In this document: positions 32,115 through 35,141 of the stretch, piece after piece
How the letters are laid out: every line of letters starts with the position of its first letter
Numbering within the stretch: position 1 is the first letter of the stretch
NCBI RefSeq assembly: GCF_008017805.1
Contig: NZ_VRTT01000075.1
Location: forward strand, 1 to 35,141
DNA from: Paenibacillus sp. N3.4
Lineage (GTDB): Bacteria; Bacillota; Bacilli; Paenibacillales; NBRC-103111
Direction: 5' to 3'
Length of the DNA stretch: 35,141 bases
The notes under the pieces: model-generated
Seen by the model: only the letters and a program-made list of their open reading frames with translations
Database searches by the model: none
What the model was told of the DNA's origin: nothing
Position numbers and translations under genes: made by a program

Positions 32115-33146
32115 CTACTCGGACTCCGGGTTCAAGTAACGCTTATCTTTCAAAAACAGCTTCCAAAACCAGATAAACACAGGGATTAGAACCGCACTGC
32201 TAACGATATATCCGATGAGCAAAGAACGGAACATCGCATGATTCGTAAAGCCTTGTTCGACCGTAAGATACGGATACAGCATATAGGGCAGATGCGAAGC
32301 CCCATAGGCATAACTTGCGAGCGCATATTGTAAAATGACGGCTACCATGGCTATACGCGGGTAGCCGACTTTGTCATGCTTACCGGGAATCCACATGGCG
32401 ATATACCCGATAATAAAAGAAACTGCAGATAGTGTAAACCAAAGCCATTGTTGTTTGAAATTTGCCACGATCCACTGCGCCTCCGGTGTCATAGCTACAG
32501 TCGTTAAAACGGCCATAACCAAGGTTAGTGGACCCAGAATAATGACCATCTGCCGGTAAATGCGATAGGTCATTTCGTCCTGCGCTTCTCTCGCGTAATC
32601 GGCCAGAAACAGCGCAGATAAGAACAGCTCTGTCGCTAAGCCGAATCCGAGATGAGCGTATTCCGTTGGGGATTGCAGCAATTTACCAAATGCTAGTACT
32701 GGCGTCCCCGCCTCCATGGTTACGAATCCCCCCAAGGTTATAGGGAGAACACTGACCAGTAAAGCCGGAATAAGCAAGCCTGTAATGCCGGACACAATGC
32801 TTAGCATGCGGCTGAAGCGATGAACCGAATAAGCATATACCATGAACGTGCTCCGAATGGTTAAAAGGACTAGAGCCAAGCATACCGGCAGAACGAGCAG
32901 CGTACCCAGTGTAAAGGTGGCCTTCGGAAAAAATCCAACCAAAGCGACAACGAGCAGTACAAGAAAAACATTCGTCACCTTCCAGGTTGGCGAAAGAAAG
33001 CGATTCGCGATATCTCCCGCTTTGGTGTTCATTCCTTTGCCGAATACGAGTGCCCAATATCCAGAACCGAAGTCAATGGAGCCTAAAATGGAGTAAACAA
33101 AAATAAACATCCATAGGATCGTAATCGCTAACGTCACATCTGACAT
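32115..33146 (-). CDS. cydB: Cytochrome bd ubiquinol oxidase subunit II
   Basis: CydB is the second membrane subunit of the bd-type terminal oxidase, which reduces oxygen to water with quinol electrons. The 343-residue protein has about eight or nine helices. It opens with the typical IDFGSGYWALVF segment (counterpart of DFGVG in CydB) and keeps SPTWKVTNVFLV and the C-terminal SHLPYMLYPYLTVEQG, a counterpart of the conserved PYI.P..LT region. It starts 7 bases after the cydA stop, and the last codons of cydA supply its AAGGAG ribosome binding site with a slightly long spacing. No cydC or cydD follows; the next gene is convergent. Confidence 0.92.
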   Translation of the reverse strand: MSDVTLAITILWMFIFVYSILGSIDFGSGYWALVFGKGMNTKAGDIANRFLSPTWKVTNVFLVLLVVALVGFFPKATFTLGTLLVLPVCLALVLLTIRSTFMVYAYSVHRFSRMLSIVSGITGLLIPALLVSVLPITLGGFVTMEAGTPVLAFGKLLQSPTEYAHLGFGLATELFLSALFLADYAREAQDEMTYRIYRQMVIILGPLTLVMAVLTTVAMTPEAQWIVANFKQQWLWFTLSAVSFIIGYIAMWIPGKHDKVGYPRIAMVAVILQYALASYAYGASHLPYMLYPYLTVEQGFTNHAMFRSLLIGYIVSSAVLIPVFIWFWKLFLKDKRYLNPESE

Positions 33147-33153
33147 TACACAC

Positions 33154-34482
33154 TCACATCTCCTTTCTGGCTAAGTCAGGAACAACTGGATGTCGCTTGA
33201 AGTAGAACCACATCACAAGCGTGGTAATCACCAGAAGCATAGCGTAGATAGATAGAAACAAAACAAACAAAACGCCCAATCCTTGCGCTTTCGTAGCTGC
33301 CTCGGCTGTTCGCTGTACATGATAGATGGTCCATGGTTGTCTTCCCGTGCAGCTGAATACCCAACCTGTTTCAATACCAATCATGGAAAGAGGTCCGGAC
33401 GCTACCATTAATGCAAGCAGCCAGCGCGGATAGCCCCGTTTAAGCAGAACCCGATAGATAAGTGATCCGAAGGCCAAGACAATAAGTAATAGACCAATTC
33501 CTACCATAGCATTGAACAAGGTGTGAATGAATAATGGCGGCCATTCATCCCGTGGGAACTCATTCAGCCCACGAACAACACCATCAAAATGGTTGGTGGC
33601 TAAAAAGCTGAGTGCCCAAGGAATTTCGATCGCTCCATGAAGACTCTGCGAAGCTTCATCCACGCTGCCCCCTATGGCTAGCGGCGCGAAGGCTCTCGTT
33701 TCAAATAGCCCCTCTGCAGCTGCAAGCTTTTCAGGCTGGTAATGGTGCAGCATTTGCGCAGTCGCGTGCCCGCCTGCAGCGGTAACGACCGACATGATTC
33801 CTCCCAGTAAAATAGCTAGGAATAAGCTTTTGCCGTGATAGCTTCGTTCTTGATCGCTTTTCCCTCTCTGCAGCAGCTTGAAAGCTGCAACCGATACAAC
33901 TGCGAAGGCCCCTGTCATATAGGCCGAACTAAGCACATGGAACGAGGTGATAAAAAAACTGGGATTCATCACCGCATCCCAAGGATGCACGTCGGTGATT
34001 TCTCCATTAACCAACTTGAAACCCCGCGGCGTATTCATCCATGCGTGGACATTCGTAATGAGCACGGCCGAAGCAGATGCCCCCAAAGCGACAAAGCTTA
34101 CACTGACGATACGCATCCACGGTTTCAGCCGATCTGCGGCGTACACATAGATGGACATGAAAAGCGCCTCCAAAAAAAACGCCCATATTTCAACCTGAAA
34201 CGGTAAAGCTATGACTTCCCCTACATATTGCATAAATCCGGGCCATAGCAGTGCCAGCATAACGCCAACAATCGTTCCTGAAGGAATCGCTACGCCAAGC
34301 AAGATGGCAAAGCCGCGCGTCCAGCGTTTTGCCATGACGGCATAGTCCGTATCTTTCGTCACTTGAAACAAAACTTCGGCAAGGATAACAAGAATCGGAA
34401 TCCCTACACCCAATGTTGAAAATATTATGTGAAAAGCCATTGATGAGCCAAATAAAGAGCGGGCAAGCATAACTGTTTCCAT
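33154..34482 (-). CDS. cydA: Cytochrome bd ubiquinol oxidase subunit I
   Basis: CydA carries the haems and the quinol site of the bd oxidase. The 442-residue product has about nine helices. H18 (SMAFHIIF) and H182 (TSFHVLSSAY) correspond to the haem ligands H19 and H186 of E. coli CydA, and E98 and E105 (QVEIWAFFLEAL) to its conserved proton-path glutamates. GRQPW near the C-terminus is the family signature. Its Q-loop is short, as in the Bacillus-type subfamily. I place the start at ATG 34482 (METVMLARSLFG), six bases after AAGGTGG; the in-frame ATG at 34539 would add an atypical tail. The gene forms an operon with cydB. Confidence 0.93.
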   Translation of the reverse strand: METVMLARSLFGSSMAFHIIFSTLGVGIPILVILAEVLFQVTKDTDYAVMAKRWTRGFAILLGVAIPSGTIVGVMLALLWPGFMQYVGEVIALPFQVEIWAFFLEALFMSIYVYAADRLKPWMRIVSVSFVALGASASAVLITNVHAWMNTPRGFKLVNGEITDVHPWDAVMNPSFFITSFHVLSSAYMTGAFAVVSVAAFKLLQRGKSDQERSYHGKSLFLAILLGGIMSVVTAAGGHATAQMLHHYQPEKLAAAEGLFETRAFAPLAIGGSVDEASQSLHGAIEIPWALSFLATNHFDGVVRGLNEFPRDEWPPLFIHTLFNAMVGIGLLLIVLAFGSLIYRVLLKRGYPRWLLALMVASGPLSMIGIETGWVFSCTGRQPWTIYHVQRTAEAATKAQGLGVLFVLFLSIYAMLLVITTLVMWFYFKRHPVVPDLARKEM

Positions 34483-34635
34483 CATCATCCACCTTTTTCC
34501 CATTTTATCCCTTATAGGTTGTGGGAAAAGCTTCCTCATTATGCATATCCATAAAAATAACCCAAATGTCCCCCCAATAAAATGGGAAGCCGTTTAGGTC
34601 ATTTTGCCTAATCTCCACAACTTGTTGTATGATAC
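34483..34635. other. Intergenic region upstream of cydA
   Basis: The cydA promoter must lie here or further right, but no clear -35/-10 pair was found. A perfect 13-base palindrome TTGTATGATACAA (34625-34637) overlaps the left border of the IS structure by two bases. It could be an operator of cydAB or part of the IS end. Confidence 0.35.
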
Positions 34636-34764
34636 AAGGATTGTTGATGAAAAGTTTTCGCAAACTCGTGCCTTCAGTCGTGAGTTAGAAAACTTCGGAT
34701 AGGGCGTGGCTTATGCCACGTTAACTATCCGACACATGTTTAGGTAACTATTACAACAATCCTT
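34636..34764 (+). ncRNA. Structured left-end / leader element of the IS (three-way junction)
   Basis: An 11-bp perfect stem (AAGGATTGTTG 34636-34646 with CAACAATCCTT 34754-34764) encloses two adjacent hairpins. The first pairs AAGTTTTC (34652-34659) with GAAAACTT (34688-34695) and has an inner AACTC/GAGTT stem (34663-34667, 34682-34686). The second pairs CGGATAG (34696-34702) with CTATCCG (34725-34731) and has an inner CGTGGC/GCCACG stem. The second hairpin suits a TnpA recognition hairpin. The whole may also fold in the tnpA leader RNA and limit translation. No family assignment can be made by eye. Confidence 0.55.
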
Positions 34765-34830
34765 TTAGTGTCAAGGTTTCTATAGGAAAATAACACTGAC
34801 ATATGCTATTCTGTAGTCAGAGGTGATTTT

Positions 34831-35141
34831 ATGTCAGAAATTAAGCATGGTCGTGGTTACGTCTATGCCATTCAGTACCACATCGTATGGTGTGTAAAGT
34901 ACCGACACCAGATTCTTGTAGAAGAATTAGACGTAAGACTAAAAGAAATTCTTATTCAGATTGCATCCGATAACAACTTCACTATATCTGAAATTGAAAG
35001 CGACTCCGATCACATCCATCTCTTAGTGGATTGTACACCACAGCATTCAATACCTAGTATGATTAAAGCATTAAAAGGTGTTTCCGCCAGACTTTTGTTT
35101 AAAGAGTTTCCTAAGATTAAAAAGAAATTGTGGGGAGGAAA
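34831..35141 (+). CDS. tnpA: IS200/IS605 family transposase TnpA (Y1-HUH), 3' end cut by the window
   Basis: TnpA cuts and joins single-stranded DNA at the element ends using a tyrosine and a metal held by an HUH motif. The visible 103 residues begin MSEIKHGRGYVYAIQYHIVW and include VWCVKYRHQIL and the HUH motif H61-I-H63 (SDSDHIHLLVD), as well as the SARLLFKEFP segment and KKKLWGG, after which the catalytic Tyr would follow about 20 residues later, outside the window. The start is ATG 34831 behind GAGGTG. The reading frame is intact as far as seen. Confidence 0.93.
   Translation, partial: MSEIKHGRGYVYAIQYHIVWCVKYRHQILVEELDVRLKEILIQIASDNNFTISEIESDSDHIHLLVDCTPQHSIPSMIKALKGVSARLLFKEFPKIKKKLWGG

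Larger units (their letters stand above)
34636..35141 (+). mobile_element. IS200/IS605-family insertion sequence, left part
   Basis: A structured left end (34636-34764) precedes a tnpA-type transposase that runs off the window. These elements transpose as single-stranded circles and are recognised by subterminal hairpins, not by terminal inverted repeats. The exact left cleavage site cannot be fixed without the right end or an empty site. The element lies about 150 bases upstream of cydA, pointing away from it. Confidence 0.8.

Noticed and set aside
34636..34764. A guide RNA of the TnpB type (omega RNA) or a HEARO-type RNA
   Set aside because: No tnpB is visible, and the structure precedes tnpA instead of overlapping the 3' end of a tnpB gene. 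The right end lies outside the window, so this was not claimed.

Overview
The window looks like chromosomal DNA of a Paenibacillus-type Firmicute. The evidence is a very large secreted protein ending in three SLH domains, an AraC-type (YesN-like) response regulator beside a CUT1 sugar ABC transporter, strong AGGAGG-type ribosome binding sites, compact rho-independent terminators and a medium G+C content. No rRNA, tRNA, CRISPR array or prophage was seen.

Layout. Positions 1-3130 hold a sugar ABC transporter on the minus strand: a lipoprotein binding protein, a frameshifted first permease, and a second permease that is broken by an inverted duplication at the left edge. Its likely regulator (3138-4460) lies directly upstream. 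A frameshifted zinc alcohol dehydrogenase (4690-5828) and a small helical protein (5947-6336) follow. Positions 6509-13051 encode a 2180-residue surface enzyme: signal peptide, seven tandem beta-trefoil-like units, two CBM-like modules, a GH87-type alpha-1,3-glucanase beta-helix with an Asp/Asp-Asp catalytic signature, and SLH anchors. Positions 13227-18853 form an L-fucose catabolic operon (fucU, fucI, a rhamnulokinase-like fucK, fucA). It is transcribed divergently from a LacI-type regulator, with overlapping promoters and TTATCGATAA operators.

Positions 18894-23786 hold small housekeeping and hypothetical genes: an SDR, an EamA transporter behind a coupled remnant ORF, a YkuD L,D-transpeptidase, DUF2277 and a DUF985 cupin. 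They also hold an intergenic array with a 113-bp period. Positions 23841-32101 carry a signalling group: a 1731-residue Ser/Thr kinase-ATPase-GAF-histidine kinase, an FAD-dependent desaturase or dehydroxylase-like enzyme, and a divergent PASTA pseudokinase. The shared intergenic region has a mirrored 9-bp operator-like motif. The window ends with cydAB (cytochrome bd) and the left end of an IS200/IS605 element whose leader folds as a three-way junction.

Working model: GH87 enzyme and fucose operon suggest use of external polysaccharide and deoxysugar, but no fucose transporter can be assigned. Four genes (permease, alcohol dehydrogenase, the gene at 19925-20427 and the DUF985 cupin) each lack a single base, and the left edge carries a perfect 98-bp fold-back. 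Together these make sequencing or assembly error a serious alternative to real gene decay.
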